From Parapedobacter sp. SGR-10 (GTDB lineage: Bacteria > Bacteroidota > Bacteroidia > Sphingobacteriales > Sphingobacteriaceae): a DNA stretch of 64,000 nucleotides. The notes below the pieces were generated by a model. It was not told the origin of the DNA. It worked only from the letters and a program-made list of their open reading frames with translations, and searched no databases. Shown one piece after another: positions 52,513 to 62,973 of the stretch (its first letter is position 1; every line of letters begins with the position of its first letter). Location of the stretch: the NCBI RefSeq assembly GCF_011030405.1, contig NZ_JAAJTJ010000006.1:1-64000 (forward strand), written 5' to 3'. The translations under genes were made by a program, and so were the position numbers.

Positions 52513-53121
52513 TTATTTAGAGTACAACTCTACAATTAAGTTTTCCTTAATGTTTTCCGGGATATCTGCACGTTCAGGGTAGCTGATAAATTTACCTGTC
52601 AACCCTTTGGCATCCCACTCCAACCATCCGAACTTATTGATTGTGCGGCCAGCTACCGAGTTGGAGATGGCTTCCAATGTTTGTGAACGCTCACGTACGG
52701 CAATCACGTCGCCCGGACGAAGGCTATATGATGGAATGTTAACGACATTACCGTTAACTGTAATATGTTTGTGCGAAACCAACTGACGTGCTGCAGAACG
52801 TGTAGGAGCGATTCCTAAACGGTACACAACGTTGTCCAAACGAGCTTCCAACAATTTTAAGAAGTTCTCACCTGTGATACCTTGTTTTGCAGACGCTTTT
52901 GCAAACAAATTAGCAAACTGGCGCTCTAGTACGCCGTATGTATATTTTGCTTTTTGTTTTTCCAACAACTGAATAGCATATTCAGATTGTTTACCTCTTC
53001 TTTTTGATGGACCGTGTTGTCCTGGAGGATAATTCTTTTTTTCTAATGCTTTATCAGGGCCGAAGATAGGCTCTCTGAATTTACGTGCAATTTTGGACTT
53101 AGGTCCTGTATATCTTGCCAT
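52513..53121 (-). CDS. rpsD: Ribosomal protein S4
   Basis: A 202-residue protein opening [17 protein letters not shown], with the S4 RNA-binding domain ([23 protein letters not shown]) in the middle. Primary 16S rRNA binder and, in many bacteria, autoregulator of the alpha operon. A small ATCAGC/GCTGAT hairpin lies in the 67-bp gap before it. Confidence 0.97.
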   Translation of the reverse strand: MARYTGPKSKIARKFREPIFGPDKALEKKNYPPGQHGPSKRRGKQSEYAIQLLEKQKAKYTYGVLERQFANLFAKASAKQGITGENFLKLLEARLDNVVYRLGIAPTRSAARQLVSHKHITVNGNVVNIPSYSLRPGDVIAVRERSQTLEAISNSVAGRTINKFGWLEWDAKGLTGKFISYPERADIPENIKENLIVELYSK

Positions 53122-53188
53122 TTCTCTTTCTGTTTGAAGTATCTATCAGCCTATAGCTGATGAATCTTATCTTAAACAATACTAATTA

Positions 53189-53578
53189 TTAAACTCTTCT
53201 GCGTTTTGGAGGACGACAACCATTGTGAGGAAGTGGAGTGATATCCTTGATGGTAGTCACGTCAATTCCTACGGTTTGCAATGTACGGATTGCTGACTCG
53301 CGACCTGCTCCCGGACCTTTAACGAATACCTCTACCTTACGCAATCCTAAATCAAATGCAACTTTACCACAGTCTTGGGCAGCTTGACCGGCAGCATATG
53401 GAGTATTCTTTTTAGAACCTCTGAAGCCCATCTTTCCGGCACTAGACCAAGAAATCGTTTGACCTGAATTGTTTGTCAAAGTGATGATAATGTTGTTAAA
53501 GGTAGCGTTGATATGCGCTTGGCCAACAGGCTCGATAACTACGAGACGCTTTTTAGTAGCTTTTTTAGTTTTAGCCAT
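53189..53578 (-). CDS. rpsK: Ribosomal protein S11
   Basis: A 129-residue S11. The C-terminal [17 protein letters not shown] and central [14 protein letters not shown] are diagnostic. It lies 10 bp behind rpsM. Confidence 0.98.
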   Translation of the reverse strand: MAKTKKATKKRLVVIEPVGQAHINATFNNIIITLTNNSGQTISWSSAGKMGFRGSKKNTPYAAGQAAQDCGKVAFDLGLRKVEVFVKGPGAGRESAIRTLQTVGIDVTTIKDITPLPHNGCRPPKRRRV

Positions 53579-53588
53579 TTCTTATTAA

Positions 53589-53966
53589 TTATTTAGTAGC
53601 TTTTTTCTTGTTTGCAACTGTCTTACGTTTACCTTTACGTGTACGTGAGTTGTTTTTGGTACGTTGACCACGAACCGGCAAATGCTTACGGTGACGTAGG
53701 CCACGGTAACAACCGATATCCATCAAACGTTTGATGTTCAACTGCACTTCCGAACGCAAAGCACCTTCTACTTTGATCTCATCATTGATGATCGTACGAA
53801 TAGCCGTCAGTTGGTCATCATTCCATTCCGAGACTTTCACGTCTTCACTAATACCTGCTTTATTCAAGATATAAGCAGCAGTGGACCGACCGATACCAAA
53901 AATGTAGGTAAGGCCGATAACCCCTCTTTTGTTTTTAGGTAAATCTATACCTGCTATCCTTGCCAT
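53589..53966 (-). CDS. rpsM: Ribosomal protein S13
   Basis: A 125-residue S13, opening [20 protein letters not shown] and with the [14 protein letters not shown] tail that reaches the decoding centre and tRNA. First gene after rpmJ; the spacer between them is heptad-periodic. Confidence 0.98.
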   Translation of the reverse strand: MARIAGIDLPKNKRGVIGLTYIFGIGRSTAAYILNKAGISEDVKVSEWNDDQLTAIRTIINDEIKVEGALRSEVQLNIKRLMDIGCYRGLRHRKHLPVRGQRTKNNSRTRKGKRKTVANKKKATK

Positions 53967-53990
53967 ATATTTTATTTACGATTTTTTTAA

Positions 53991-54077
53991 TTTACGATTT
54001 TAGATTTCAGATTGCTGACTGACCAAAGGCGATTGTACAGCAATCGTAAATCGCAGATCCAAAATCTAAAATCTAAT
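53991..54077. repeat. Heptad-periodic inverted spacer between rpsM and rpmJ
   Basis: Left run TTTACGA TTTTAGA TTTCAGA TTGCTGA CTGACCA (53991-54025) and right run TCGTAAA TCGCAGA TCCAAAA TCTAAAA TCTAATT (54044-54078) each keep a strict 7-bp frame. TTTACGA/TCGTAAA and TTTTAGA/TCTAAAA are inverse pairs, so the spacer can fold back on itself. Confidence 0.75.
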
Positions 54078-54194
54078 TTACCCTTGACGTTGTTTGAATT
54101 TAGGGTTCTTTTTGTTGATGACAAAAATCTTCCCTTTACGACGGATAATCTTACAATCCGCACTACGTTTTTTTACTGATGCTCTTACTTTCAT
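54078..54194 (-). CDS. rpmJ: Ribosomal protein L36
   Basis: A 38-residue protein starting [19 protein letters not shown] and ending [10 protein letters not shown]. One Cys is visible where the zinc-binding form has a CxxC-C-H set, so this resembles the zinc-free (C-minus) type. It lies between infA and rpsM as in most bacteria. Confidence 0.95.
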   Translation of the reverse strand: MKVRASVKKRSADCKIIRRKGKIFVINKKNPKFKQRQG

Positions 54195-54234
54195 TTTATT
54201 TTAAACTTTAAAGGGCTCTTCACAGAGCAGTGTC

Positions 54235-54453
54235 TTATTTGTAACGATATGTTATTCTTCCTTTGGTCAAGTCATAAGGAGACATCTCCAACTTCACCTT
54301 GTCACCAGGCAGGATCTTGATATAGTGCATGCGCATCTTACCTGAAATATGCGCAATGATTTCATGCCCATTTTCCAATTCTACCCGGAACATTGCATTG
54401 GACAATGCTTCCTTGATGACGCCGTCTTGTTCTATCGAGGCTTGTTTAGCCAT
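54235..54453 (-). CDS. infA: Translation initiation factor IF-1
   Basis: A 72-residue S1/OB-fold protein ([52 protein letters not shown]). It occupies the ribosomal A-site during initiation. Located between map and rpmJ. Confidence 0.98.
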   Translation of the reverse strand: MAKQASIEQDGVIKEALSNAMFRVELENGHEIIAHISGKMRMHYIKILPGDKVKLEMSPYDLTKGRITYRYK

Positions 54454-54530
54454 ATATCTTTTTGTATTTTATGTTATCCAAAGCCTGTATAAACAGGAGT
54501 GCAAAGATAAATAAAAATATTGAAAACCAA

Positions 54531-55313
54531 CTACTTTTTGCCCAAAACTTTTTCGACATGTTCGAAGCTCAACAATATATCCGGTTGTCCCTTTTGGATC
54601 GAAACCATCTGTTCGAAATGAGCGGACAGCTTCCCATCAATGGTGCTCACCGTCCATCCGTCATCCCAGAACTTGACACCTCCTCTTCCCGCATTGATCA
54701 TAGGCTCGATACAGATGATCATTCCTTGTTCTAATTTAGGTCCCGAACCGCGCTTACCATAGTTCGGCACTTCCGGTTTTTCATGCAAATGTATTCCCAC
54801 TCCGTGCCCGACCAACTCCCGAACAATACCAAAATTGTATGGTGTCACGTGATCTTGTACAGCCGCCGAAATATCTCCTACACGCTTGCCAGCTACTGCT
54901 TGCTCGATCCCCTTCTGTAAAGAAGCTTGCGTAACATCCAACAGCAACTGTGCTTCTTCCGAAATCTCACCTATACCAAAGGTATAAGCCGAATCACTAA
55001 TATAACCATTCAGATTGACACCACCATCAACCGACACCAAGTCTCCTTCCTGAATGACATAATCGCTCGGAAAGCCATGTACCACCTGATCGTTTACAGA
55101 AATACACAAAGAGAACGGAAAACCTTGATAATTCAAGAAAGCCGGCGTAGCCCCATGATCATGGATAAACTCATAAGCCAGCTTATCCAAGGACAATGTC
55201 GTTATACCTGGTCTGATGACTTTAGCTATTTCACCAAGCAAGTGCGAGAGAACATCTGCCGATGCTCGCACTTGTTCAATTTGTTCTGCAGTTTTATATA
55301 TGACCTTAGACAT
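54531..55313 (-). CDS. map: Methionine aminopeptidase, type I
   Basis: A 260-residue enzyme removing N-terminal Met from new proteins. Metal ligands in VSVDGGVNLNGYISDSAYT (two Asp), ELVGHGVGIHLHEKPEVPN (His), MIICIEPMI (Glu) and SAHFEQMVS (Glu). Conserved neighbour of secY and infA. Confidence 0.97.
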   Translation of the reverse strand: MSKVIYKTAEQIEQVRASADVLSHLLGEIAKVIRPGITTLSLDKLAYEFIHDHGATPAFLNYQGFPFSLCISVNDQVVHGFPSDYVIQEGDLVSVDGGVNLNGYISDSAYTFGIGEISEEAQLLLDVTQASLQKGIEQAVAGKRVGDISAAVQDHVTPYNFGIVRELVGHGVGIHLHEKPEVPNYGKRGSGPKLEQGMIICIEPMINAGRGGVKFWDDGWTVSTIDGKLSAHFEQMVSIQKGQPDILLSFEHVEKVLGKK

Positions 55314-55321
55314 CTAAAATC

Positions 55322-56662
55322 TTAGATAGCTGACTGTCCATAGCCCTCTACTCCAACTGCTGAACGGCCTTTCACCCTACCGGTCTTCATCAATCCATCA
55401 TAGTGACGCATCAACAAATGACTTTCAATCTGCTGCAACGTATCCAATACTACCCCTACTAGGATCAACAGCGATGTACCGCCATAGAAGTGCGCAAACT
55501 GATTATTCACTCCTGCTACGCTTGCTATCGAAGGAAGGATAGCTATGATTGCGATAAAGATAGCCCCTGGAAATGTAATACGCGAAATCACATTATCAAT
55601 AAACAGATTTGTATCATGTCCAGGTTTGATACCAGGGATAAACCCTCCATTTTTCTTCATATCTTCGGACATCTGCTGAGGGTTGACCATGATAGCTGTG
55701 TAGAAAAATGTAAATGCAATGATTAAAATTGCAAACGTAACATTATAGGCTACCGAAGTAAAATTGGTCAACGAATTCAAGAAATCCGATTGAAGATTTG
55801 GGAAAAACTGAGCCAAGGACATCGGCAAAAACATGATAGCTTGAGCAAAGATAATCGGCATTACACCGGCAGCATTTACTTTCAAAGGAATATACTGACG
55901 TACACCTCCAACTTGCTTGTTGCCTACAATTTTCTTGGCATATTGTACCGGCACTTTACGCACCCCTTGAACAATCAAAATCGTAAAGATTACCACGAAG
56001 AACAACGCTATGAATTCCAACAACAGCGGAATGATACCTCCACCACCTGGACTCATACGTGACGCCCACTCAGCAGTAAGACCTGCCGGCAATTGTGCGA
56101 TGATACCTGCCATAATGATCAAGGAGATACCATTTCCTATACCTTTGTCCGTAATCTTCTCACCTAACCACATCACAAACAAGGTTCCTGCAGTCAATAC
56201 GATAGCCGAAAGAATGGTAAACATGGGATCAGCAATAGTTTTGGCTGAAGGCTCGATCTGGGTTTTCACATAAGCTATAGCCTGCACAAGCGTAATCGCT
56301 AATGTCAGATAGCGTGTAATCTGGTTCATTTTTTTACGTCCAGACTCTCCTTCCTTTTGCATTTTCTGAAAAGCAGGTACAGCTATCCCCAACAATTGCA
56401 CGACAATAGATGCAGATATATAAGGCATAACGCCTAAAGCAAAAATCGCCGAACGGGAGAAAGAACCTCCGGAAAACATATTGATGATACCCAAAAGTCC
56501 TTCCTTTTGGCCCGCAGTCACCAAAGCATCAGGATTGACACCCGGCAAGACCACGTGACACCCAATACGATAGATCAGAAGAAACAGCAAGGTATTAATA
56601 ATACGATTGCGCAGATCTTCTATCTTCCAAATATTGGTTAAGGTTGTGATTAGTTTCTTCAT
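55322..56662 (-). CDS. secY: Preprotein translocase subunit SecY
   Basis: A 446-residue, ten-helix inner-membrane channel for the Sec pathway. MFSGGSFSRSAIFALGVMPYISASI and the late GFIPGIKPG block are SecY signatures. It follows rplO by 6 bp, the universal spc order. Confidence 0.98.
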   Translation of the reverse strand: MKKLITTLTNIWKIEDLRNRIINTLLFLLIYRIGCHVVLPGVNPDALVTAGQKEGLLGIINMFSGGSFSRSAIFALGVMPYISASIVVQLLGIAVPAFQKMQKEGESGRKKMNQITRYLTLAITLVQAIAYVKTQIEPSAKTIADPMFTILSAIVLTAGTLFVMWLGEKITDKGIGNGISLIIMAGIIAQLPAGLTAEWASRMSPGGGGIIPLLLEFIALFFVVIFTILIVQGVRKVPVQYAKKIVGNKQVGGVRQYIPLKVNAAGVMPIIFAQAIMFLPMSLAQFFPNLQSDFLNSLTNFTSVAYNVTFAILIIAFTFFYTAIMVNPQQMSEDMKKNGGFIPGIKPGHDTNLFIDNVISRITFPGAIFIAIIAILPSIASVAGVNNQFAHFYGGTSLLILVGVVLDTLQQIESHLLMRHYDGLMKTGRVKGRSAVGVEGYGQSAI

Positions 56663-56668
56663 GTAATA

Positions 56669-57115
56669 TTAAAGTTTTACGATAGAACCACCTGCTGCCT
56701 CAATTGCTTTTTGAGCAGTTGCGGAAAATGCGTGAGCCTTAACTTCAACTTTTGAAGTGAGTTCACCACGGCCCAAGATCTTGACTAAATCCTTTTTGGA
56801 TGCCAGACCGTATTCTCTAAATGTATCGAAATCAACTACAGTCAAATTGTGCTTGGCAACCAGTTCTTGCAATACGTCTAGGTTAATCCCATTGTATTCT
56901 ACACGGTTAGGATTCTTGAAACCAAACTTAGGCACACGACGTTGCAAAGGCATTTGACCACCTTCGAAACCGATCTTTGTACTGTGTCCGGAACGAGATC
57001 CGGCACCTTTGTGTCCACGTGTGGAGGTACCACCACGTCCAGAGCCTTGACCACGACCAATACGTTTTCTGTTTTTTGTTGAACCAGCTGCTGGTTTTAA
57101 ATTACTTAAGTTCAT
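56669..57115 (-). CDS. rplO: Ribosomal protein L15
   Basis: A 148-residue protein with the glycine-rich RNA-binding start GRGQGSGRGGTSTRGHKGAG and GGQMPLQRRVPKFGF. Followed by secY; 116 bp of spacer separate it from rpmD. Confidence 0.98.
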   Translation of the reverse strand: MNLSNLKPAAGSTKNRKRIGRGQGSGRGGTSTRGHKGAGSRSGHSTKIGFEGGQMPLQRRVPKFGFKNPNRVEYNGINLDVLQELVAKHNLTVVDFDTFREYGLASKKDLVKILGRGELTSKVEVKAHAFSATAQKAIEAAGGSIVKL

Positions 57116-57231
57116 TTTGCAAACTAAGATTGTGTTGCGCCTTCGCTTTCACTAAACAGGACACAACGATGAAACAAATAATGATAAACAACTAATGGAA
57201 AGAACGAGATGTTCTTTCCATAGTATGATTT

Positions 57232-57411
57232 TTAGACAAGCTCTATCGCCACCAAATGGTTTACTTTACGCACCATTCCGATGATAGACGGAGTTGCTTC
57301 TACTTCTACTGTGTGGTTGATACGCTTCAACCCCAAAGCCTCGATAGTTTTCTTTTGGCGCTCGCTCCTGTCGATAACGCTCTTTATCTGGGTGATTTTG
57401 ATTTTTGCCAT
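57232..57411 (-). CDS. rpmD: Ribosomal protein L30
   Basis: A 59-residue protein: MAKIKITQIKSVIDRSERQK at the start and GMVRKVNHLVAIELV at the end. Typical bacterial short L30. It starts 5 bp after rpsE. Confidence 0.95.
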   Translation of the reverse strand: MAKIKITQIKSVIDRSERQKKTIEALGLKRINHTVEVEATPSIIGMVRKVNHLVAIELV

Positions 57412-57416
57412 GATAA

Positions 57417-57935
57417 TTAACCGTTAAATACTTTATTAAGATCGACACCGCGGTGCTGTGCCACTGTATAGGCATCACGCATATTCGCCAAAGCGTCAAC
57501 TGTTGCTTTTACCACGTTGTGTGGATTGGATGAACCTAATGATTTGGCCAATACGTCCGTGATACCGGCAGACTCCAATACGGCACGCATCGCACCACCT
57601 GCAAGTACTCCTGTACCGTGGACAGCTGGTTTTATTAAAACACGACCGCCTGAATATTTACCATATTGCTCATGGGGAACTGTTCCTTTGATCACAGGTA
57701 CCTTCACCAAATTTTTCTTTGCATCGTCGATTCCTTTGGTGATTGCTTCGGTTACCTCCTTGGCTTTACCCAGACCGTAACCCACGATTCCGTTTTCATC
57801 ACCGACAACCACGATAGCAGAGAAACTGAAAGTACGACCACCTTTGGTTACCTTTGCCACGCGTTGGATGCTTACTAAGCGATCTTTTAATTCAATTTCG
57901 CTCGATTTTACTCTTTTAATATTGCTTAATGCCAT
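57417..57935 (-). CDS. rpsE: Ribosomal protein S5
   Basis: A 172-residue protein with the N-terminal double-stranded RNA-binding part ([20 protein letters not shown]) and the C-terminal [25 protein letters not shown] in its usual place. Acts in translational accuracy. Confidence 0.98.
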   Translation of the reverse strand: MALSNIKRVKSSEIELKDRLVSIQRVAKVTKGGRTFSFSAIVVVGDENGIVGYGLGKAKEVTEAITKGIDDAKKNLVKVPVIKGTVPHEQYGKYSGGRVLIKPAVHGTGVLAGGAMRAVLESAGITDVLAKSLGSSNPHNVVKATVDALANMRDAYTVAQHRGVDLNKVFNG

Positions 57936-57947
57936 TTTTTCTCTTGA

Positions 57948-58301
57948 TTAAAAGTCTAAACCGCCTTCGCGAGCACCTTCTGCCAATGATTTCACACGGC
58001 CGTGATACAAGTACCCATTACGGTCAAAAACTACTTTGCTAATACCTGCTGCCAACGCTTTCTCAGCGACCAATTTACCTACAGCTTTCGATTGTTCTAC
58101 TTTGGTGCCTGACGCAACGAAGTCCTTAGCCAAGCTAGATGCTGCGGCCAATGTCTTACCTGTCGTATCGTCAATAACCTGAGCGTAGATACCTTTATTG
58201 CTCCTAAAAACCGATAAACGAGGACGCTCTGTTGTTCCAGTCAGGTGTTTTCTTATTCCTTGTTTGATTCGCGCTCTGCGAGATGTTTTATTTCCTGCCA
58301 T
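57948..58301 (-). CDS. rplR: Ribosomal protein L18
   Basis: A 117-residue 5S-rRNA-binding protein; [20 protein letters not shown] and the closing [20 protein letters not shown] are diagnostic. Confidence 0.98.
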   Translation of the reverse strand: MAGNKTSRRARIKQGIRKHLTGTTERPRLSVFRSNKGIYAQVIDDTTGKTLAAASSLAKDFVASGTKVEQSKAVGKLVAEKALAAGISKVVFDRNGYLYHGRVKSLAEGAREGGLDF

Positions 58302-58306
58302 GGTTA

Positions 58307-58861
58307 TTATTTTTTAGCTGATTTACCTGCTTTTCTTCTTAACACTTCACCTGCAAACTTGATACCTTTACCCTTATATGGTTCTGGCTTACGGAAGCTG
58401 CGGATCTTTGAGGCGATTTGCCCAACCAATTGTTTGTCGATAGACTCCAATGTGATAGTAGAGTTCTTACCTTTTTCAGCAGTTGTTGTAACTTTAATTT
58501 CCTTTGGCAATACAAAAACGATCGGGTGCGAGAAACCTAAGGTTAGCTCTAAGACATTACCCGTGTTCGACGCACGATAACCCACACCGACCAACTCTTG
58601 TGTCGTCTTGTAACCTTCAGTCACGCCAACAACCATGTTATTGATCAATGCGCGGTACAGTCCATGCAATGCTTTGTGTCTTTTCTGTTCGGTAGGACGA
58701 GATATGACTAGGTTACCGTCTTCTTGTTTTACGATAATGTCACTGTCTACCTGTTGTGTTAATTCACCTTTAGGGCCTTTCACTGTAACTAGATTCTTGT
58801 CTGATACAGTTATCGTTACTCCAGAAGGAATAGCGATAGGCGCTTTACCAATTCTTGACAT
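58307..58861 (-). CDS. rplF: Ribosomal protein L6
   Basis: A 184-residue protein with two duplicated alpha/beta domains; [31 protein letters not shown] and the C-terminal [16 protein letters not shown] block are standard. Confidence 0.98.
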   Translation of the reverse strand: MSRIGKAPIAIPSGVTITVSDKNLVTVKGPKGELTQQVDSDIIVKQEDGNLVISRPTEQKRHKALHGLYRALINNMVVGVTEGYKTTQELVGVGYRASNTGNVLELTLGFSHPIVFVLPKEIKVTTTAEKGKNSTITLESIDKQLVGQIASKIRSFRKPEPYKGKGIKFAGEVLRRKAGKSAKK

Positions 58862-58884
58862 TTCTTTTGTGTGTTTTTCCTAGA

Positions 58885-59283
58885 TTAATAAACGTAACAT
58901 AAAACCTCACCACCTACATTCTGTAAGCGGGCTTCCTTATCTGTCATGACACCTTTGGATGTAGACAAGATAGCAATACCCAAACCGTTCAAAACGCGGG
59001 GCATGTTTTCGACATTTGCATACTTTCTTAAACCAGGTTTACTCACACGTGTCAATGTGCGAATAGCCGGAACTTTGCTAATTGGATTGTACTTCAAGGC
59101 AATCTTGATTGAACCTTGAGGTCCTTCTTCGACGAATTTGTAATTAGCAATGTAACCTTTGTCAAAAAGAACTTTGGTGATCTCTTTTTTAAGGTTCGAT
59201 GCAGGAATCTCAACAACCCTGTGGTTGGCCTTAATGGCATTCCTTACTCGGGTAAGGTAATCCGCTATTGGATCTGTATTCAT
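58885..59283 (-). CDS. rpsH: Ribosomal protein S8
   Basis: A 132-residue 16S-rRNA-binding protein: [20 protein letters not shown] at the start and [20 protein letters not shown] near the end. Its upstream gap to rpsN (272 bp) is unusually long for this operon and carries the hairpin repeat. Confidence 0.98.
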   Translation of the reverse strand: MNTDPIADYLTRVRNAIKANHRVVEIPASNLKKEITKVLFDKGYIANYKFVEEGPQGSIKIALKYNPISKVPAIRTLTRVSKPGLRKYANVENMPRVLNGLGIAILSTSKGVMTDKEARLQNVGGEVLCYVY

Positions 59284-59410
59284 TATGTATTTAAAAATTG
59301 TGACAATGGTTTCTATGACTAACCGAAGCCAAAGACCTATTATCTGTTTATAAAATGTGCTTTACGAAAAAACCCGACACTGTCTAAAACGATCTGTTAA
59401 ACTCTTTATT

Positions 59411-59494
59411 CTGTCATACTGAGGCTTGCCGAAGTATCTAAACACTCACAAATCTGTATAGTTTCCAGATCCTTCACTTCGTTCAGGATGACAG
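59411..59494. repeat. GTCATCCTGA-type hairpin repeat, copy 2, inside the ribosomal operon
   Basis: Left arm CTGTCATACTGAGGCTTGCC...ATCT and right arm AGATCCTTCACTTCGTTCAG...GACAG pair with a few mismatches, loop again 27 nt. Its left arm is the inverse complement of the right arm of copy 1, so it lies in inverted orientation. It lies in the 272-bp rpsN-rpsH gap; transcription must pass through it. Confidence 0.85.
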
Positions 59495-59555
59495 AGAGAT
59501 CAACCATCAGCACTTTTTAGACAGCGCCTGGGCAAAAGTAAATATTTTTTTTAAA

Positions 59556-59825
59556 TTACCAAGAAGCTTTTCTTACCCCTGGGATTTTTCCATCCAATGC
59601 CATCTCACGGAATGTCACACGAGAGATACCGAATTGGCGCATATATCCTCTTGGGCGACCGGTCAGCTTGCAACGATTGTGCAAACGTACAGGTGAAGCA
59701 TTCTTTGGCAATTTGTCCAATGCAGCATAGTCTCCGGCTTCTTTCAAAGCGGCACGTTTAGCTGCATATTTAGCTACCAATTTTTGACGCTTAAGTTCGC
59801 GTGCTTTTAATCCTTCTTTAGCCAT
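59556..59825 (-). CDS. rpsN: Ribosomal protein S14
   Basis: An 89-residue long-form S14 without the CxxC zinc motif ([38 protein letters not shown]). It overlaps the rplE stop by 8 bp. Confidence 0.97.
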   Translation of the reverse strand: MAKEGLKARELKRQKLVAKYAAKRAALKEAGDYAALDKLPKNASPVRLHNRCKLTGRPRGYMRQFGISRVTFREMALDGKIPGVRKASW

Positions 59826-60387
59826 TGTTGTTCGTATTTTGATTTTTGAATGGTAAACCGAATTGTTTTAACAGTTCCAAAGCTTCTACATCGTTCTTGG
59901 CAGAAGTCACGAAAGTGATATCCATACCTTGAATCTTGTTGATCTTATCAATGTTGATCTCCGGGAAGATGATCTGCTCGGTGATACCCAGGTTGTAGTT
60001 GCCTCTTCCATCGAAACCTTTGTCATTGATACCACGGAAGTCACGGATACGTGGCAAAGATACCGATACCAAACGATCCAGGAACTCGTACATATTGTTG
60101 TCACGCAATGTCACGCGAGCACCGATAGGCATTCCTTTACGCAATTTGAAGTTAGAGATATCTTTCTTCGATTTGGTAGGCACTGCTTGTTGGCCTGTGA
60201 TCAACGTCAATTCGGCTACAGCATTGTCGATCAATTTTTTGTCTGCGGTAGCAGCTCCGATACCTTGCGATACGACTATCTTTTCAAGTTTCGGAACTTG
60301 CATAACGCTTTTATACTGAAATTTTTCTTTAAGCGCAGTACGGATCTCCTCCGCATATTTCGCTTTTAATCTTGGTACGTAAGTCAT
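59818..60387 (-). CDS. rplE: Ribosomal protein L5
   Basis: A 189-residue 5S-rRNA-binding protein; [36 protein letters not shown] and [11 protein letters not shown] are diagnostic. Overlaps rpsN by 8 bp and rplX by one base. Confidence 0.98.
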   Translation of the reverse strand: MTYVPRLKAKYAEEIRTALKEKFQYKSVMQVPKLEKIVVSQGIGAATADKKLIDNAVAELTLITGQQAVPTKSKKDISNFKLRKGMPIGARVTLRDNNMYEFLDRLVSVSLPRIRDFRGINDKGFDGRGNYNLGITEQIIFPEINIDKINKIQGMDITFVTSAKNDVEALELLKQFGLPFKNQNTNNNG

Positions 60388-60731
60388 TATTTAATTTCCT
60401 CCCCTGATTTTTTAGCGTAACGAACTATTTTGCCATCTGCATTCACTCGACGACCGACGCGAGTAGGTTCACCTGTTTTTGGGTCGATCAAAGCCAAGTT
60501 AGAGATGTGGATAGCGGCTTCCTTCTCGATGATACCACCTTGAGGATAAGCTGCGCTTGGTTTGGTATGCCTTTTCACTTTATTTGCCCCTTCTACGACC
60601 GCTCTATTGGCATCTACCAATACCCGCAATACTTTTCCTTGTGCACCTTTAGAGTTACCAGCGATAACTTTCACCAAATCACCTGTTTTGATCTTGATTT
60701 TGTGCGTAGTTGTTTTTTTCTTCTGTGCCAT
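60387..60731 (-). CDS. rplX: Ribosomal protein L24
   Basis: A 114-residue protein with the KOW motif ([20 protein letters not shown]) and [10 protein letters not shown]. Stop and rplE start share one base (TAATG). Confidence 0.97.
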   Translation of the reverse strand: MAQKKKTTTHKIKIKTGDLVKVIAGNSKGAQGKVLRVLVDANRAVVEGANKVKRHTKPSAAYPQGGIIEKEAAIHISNLALIDPKTGEPTRVGRRVNADGKIVRYAKKSGEEIK

Positions 60732-60733
60732 AA

Positions 60734-61102
60734 TTATAAAACCTCCGGTGCTAGTGATACAATCTTCATGAACTGTTTCTCACGCAACTCTCTAGCCACA
60801 GGGCCGAAGATACGTGTTCCACGAGGTTCATCGTTATTATTCAACAATACAGCAGCATTGTCATCGAAACGAATGTAAGAACCATCTTTACGACGTATCT
60901 CTTTTTTCGTACGAACTACGACTGCTTTGGAAACGGTCCCTTTTTTAACGTTTCCTGAAGGTAAGGCGCTCTTAACGGTAACAACAACTTTATCACCGAT
61001 AGATGCATAACGCTTGCGCGTACCGCCCAATACACGGATCACTAAAACTTCTTTAGCTCCGGAGTTGTCGGCTACATTTAATCTTGATTCCTGTTGTACC
61101 AT
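60734..61102 (-). CDS. rplN: Ribosomal protein L14
   Basis: A 122-residue protein: [39 protein letters not shown] and [12 protein letters not shown] are textbook L14 blocks. Confidence 0.98.
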   Translation of the reverse strand: MVQQESRLNVADNSGAKEVLVIRVLGGTRKRYASIGDKVVVTVKSALPSGNVKKGTVSKAVVVRTKKEIRRKDGSYIRFDDNAAVLLNNNDEPRGTRIFGPVARELREKQFMKIVSLAPEVL

Positions 61103-61103
61103 G

Positions 61104-61358
61104 TTATTTAGCCCTTTCTAAAATTTCAACCAATCTCCAGTTCTTTGTCTTGCTCAGCGGACGTGTTTCCATGATTAATACCGTATCGCCGATACCGCAG
61201 GTATTTTCTTCGTCATGAGCTTTGAATTTAGTAGTTTTCTTTACGAACTTACCATAGATAGGGTGCTTCACTTTACGTTCTACAGCCACTACGATGGATT
61301 TGTTCATCTTGTTGCTAACTACTAAGCCGATTCTTGTTTTTCTTAAATTTCTTTCCAT
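61104..61358 (-). CDS. rpsQ: Ribosomal protein S17
   Basis: An 84-residue OB-fold protein; [19 protein letters not shown] and [19 protein letters not shown] are diagnostic. Confidence 0.98.
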   Translation of the reverse strand: MERNLRKTRIGLVVSNKMNKSIVVAVERKVKHPIYGKFVKKTTKFKAHDEENTCGIGDTVLIMETRPLSKTKNWRLVEILERAK

Positions 61359-61371
61359 TTCGACTTAAATT

Positions 61372-61590
61372 TTATGCCTCAGCGGCTGTTTGGTTTTTCG
61401 CTTCGTTATTACGCTTCGATACCTCGGTAGAGATACGTGCGATGTTCTTGCGAGCTGCACGAAGAACGTTAGGGTTCTCTAAGGCAGAAACAGCATGTGC
61501 AAATTTTAATTTGTTTAGAGCAGCTTTCTCTTCTTTGAGCTTAGCTGTCAAATCCTCTGTTGATAATTCTACGATTTCTGAATATTTCAT
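61372..61590 (-). CDS. rpmC: Ribosomal protein L29
   Basis: A 72-residue helical hairpin (MKYSEIVELSTEDLTAKLKE, RKNIARISTEVSKR), slightly longer than E. coli L29. Its upstream gap to rplP is 95 bp and holds no clear feature. Confidence 0.97.
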   Translation of the reverse strand: MKYSEIVELSTEDLTAKLKEEKAALNKLKFAHAVSALENPNVLRAARKNIARISTEVSKRNNEAKNQTAAEA

Positions 61591-61685
61591 CTTATTTCAG
61601 TGTTGTGCTGGGTTATCAATCCTGTTTATGCAGTACCTTACGGGTAACGGCCATAAGGCTAAACGATTGACATTACCAACGATTC

Positions 61686-62108
61686 TTATGCTTCAACGTA
61701 ATCTCTACGTATCACAAACTTAGTCTGCACCGGCAATTTTTGTGCGGCAAGACGCAAAGCTTCCTTCGCGATCTCCAATGGCACACCTTCTGCTTCAAAT
61801 AGCATACGGCCTGGGCGTACTACGGCTACCCAATATTCGGGAGCACCTTTACCCTTACCCATACGTACCTCTGCAGGTTTTTTAGTCACCGGTTTGTCGG
61901 GGAAGATACGGATCCACACCTGGCCTTCACGTTTCATGTAACGTGTCACCGCAATACGAGCTGCCTCGATCTGACGGCTGGTGATCCATGCTTCTTCCAT
62001 CGATTTGATACCAAAAGAGCCAAAAGCCAACTCTGCACCACGTGTAGCGTTACCTTTCATACGGCCTTTCTGCATCTTTCTGAACTTCGTTCTTTTTGGC
62101 TGTAACAT
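61686..62108 (-). CDS. rplP: Ribosomal protein L16
   Basis: A 140-residue protein; [39 protein letters not shown] and [11 protein letters not shown] are diagnostic. Located at the A-site of the large subunit. Confidence 0.98.
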   Translation of the reverse strand: MLQPKRTKFRKMQKGRMKGNATRGAELAFGSFGIKSMEEAWITSRQIEAARIAVTRYMKREGQVWIRIFPDKPVTKKPAEVRMGKGKGAPEYWVAVVRPGRMLFEAEGVPLEIAKEALRLAAQKLPVQTKFVIRRDYVEA

Positions 62109-62168
62109 GTTCGTATTTTGTTTTTAATCCCGACTATGGTCGGGAACAATGCTAAATCTTGTTGTTAA

Positions 62169-62960
62169 TTAATCTTTCTTTGGACCACGGCTTGCACCAC
62201 CACGTCCGCCACGGTTGTTGTCACGACGGCCTCCGCGGTTGTTGTCACGACGATTGTCACGACGATCACTACCTTCGTTTCCGCCACGTGTTTTGGTGTT
62301 GGATGTCTGACCGATATTTGGAGACAAGTCACGTTTACCGTAAACTTCGCCTTTACATATCCAAACTTTCACACCAATCTTACCGTAAGTAGTCAAGGCT
62401 TCTGCCAAAGCATAATCGATATCTGCACGGAAAGTATGCAAAGGAATTCTTCCTTCTTTGTACTGCTCAGTACGTGCCATTTCAGCACCGCCAAGGCGTC
62501 CCGAACACATGATCTTGATACCTTCAGCACCCATACGCATGGTCGAAGCGATAGAAGTCTTCATAGCACGACGGAAAGAGATACGTGCTTCCAATTGCTT
62601 GGCAACACCTTCAGCAACTAGTTTGGCATCCAATTCCGGGCGTTTGATCTCGAAGATGTTGATTTGAACGTCTTTTTTCGTCAGTTTCTTCAACTCTTCT
62701 TTGATCTTGTCAACTTCTTGGCCACCCTTACCGATCACGATACCTGGACGAGCCGTGTGGATCGTCACCGTGATGCGTTTCAAAGTACGTTCAATCACAA
62801 CTTTTGCTACACCACCTTTGGCGATACGTACAGAAAGGTATTTTCTGATTTTCTCGTCTTCAACTAATTTATCGGAATAGTTCTTTCCGCCGAACCAGTT
62901 AGAGTCCCATCCTTTGATGATTCCTAACCTGCTACCTATTGGATTTGCTTTTTGTCCCAT
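62169..62960 (-). CDS. rpsC: Ribosomal protein S3 with RGG-rich tail
   Basis: A 263-residue S3: [22 protein letters not shown] domain with [16 protein letters not shown], and [20 protein letters not shown]. The last ~40 residues are low-complexity Arg/Gly/Asn/Asp ([20 protein letters not shown]), longer and richer than E. coli S3, likely RNA-contacting (inference). Confidence 0.97.
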   Translation of the reverse strand: MGQKANPIGSRLGIIKGWDSNWFGGKNYSDKLVEDEKIRKYLSVRIAKGGVAKVVIERTLKRITVTIHTARPGIVIGKGGQEVDKIKEELKKLTKKDVQINIFEIKRPELDAKLVAEGVAKQLEARISFRRAMKTSIASTMRMGAEGIKIMCSGRLGGAEMARTEQYKEGRIPLHTFRADIDYALAEALTTYGKIGVKVWICKGEVYGKRDLSPNIGQTSNTKTRGGNEGSDRRDNRRDNNRGGRRDNNRGGRGGASRGPKKD

Positions 62961-62973
62961 TCTTTACTTTAAA

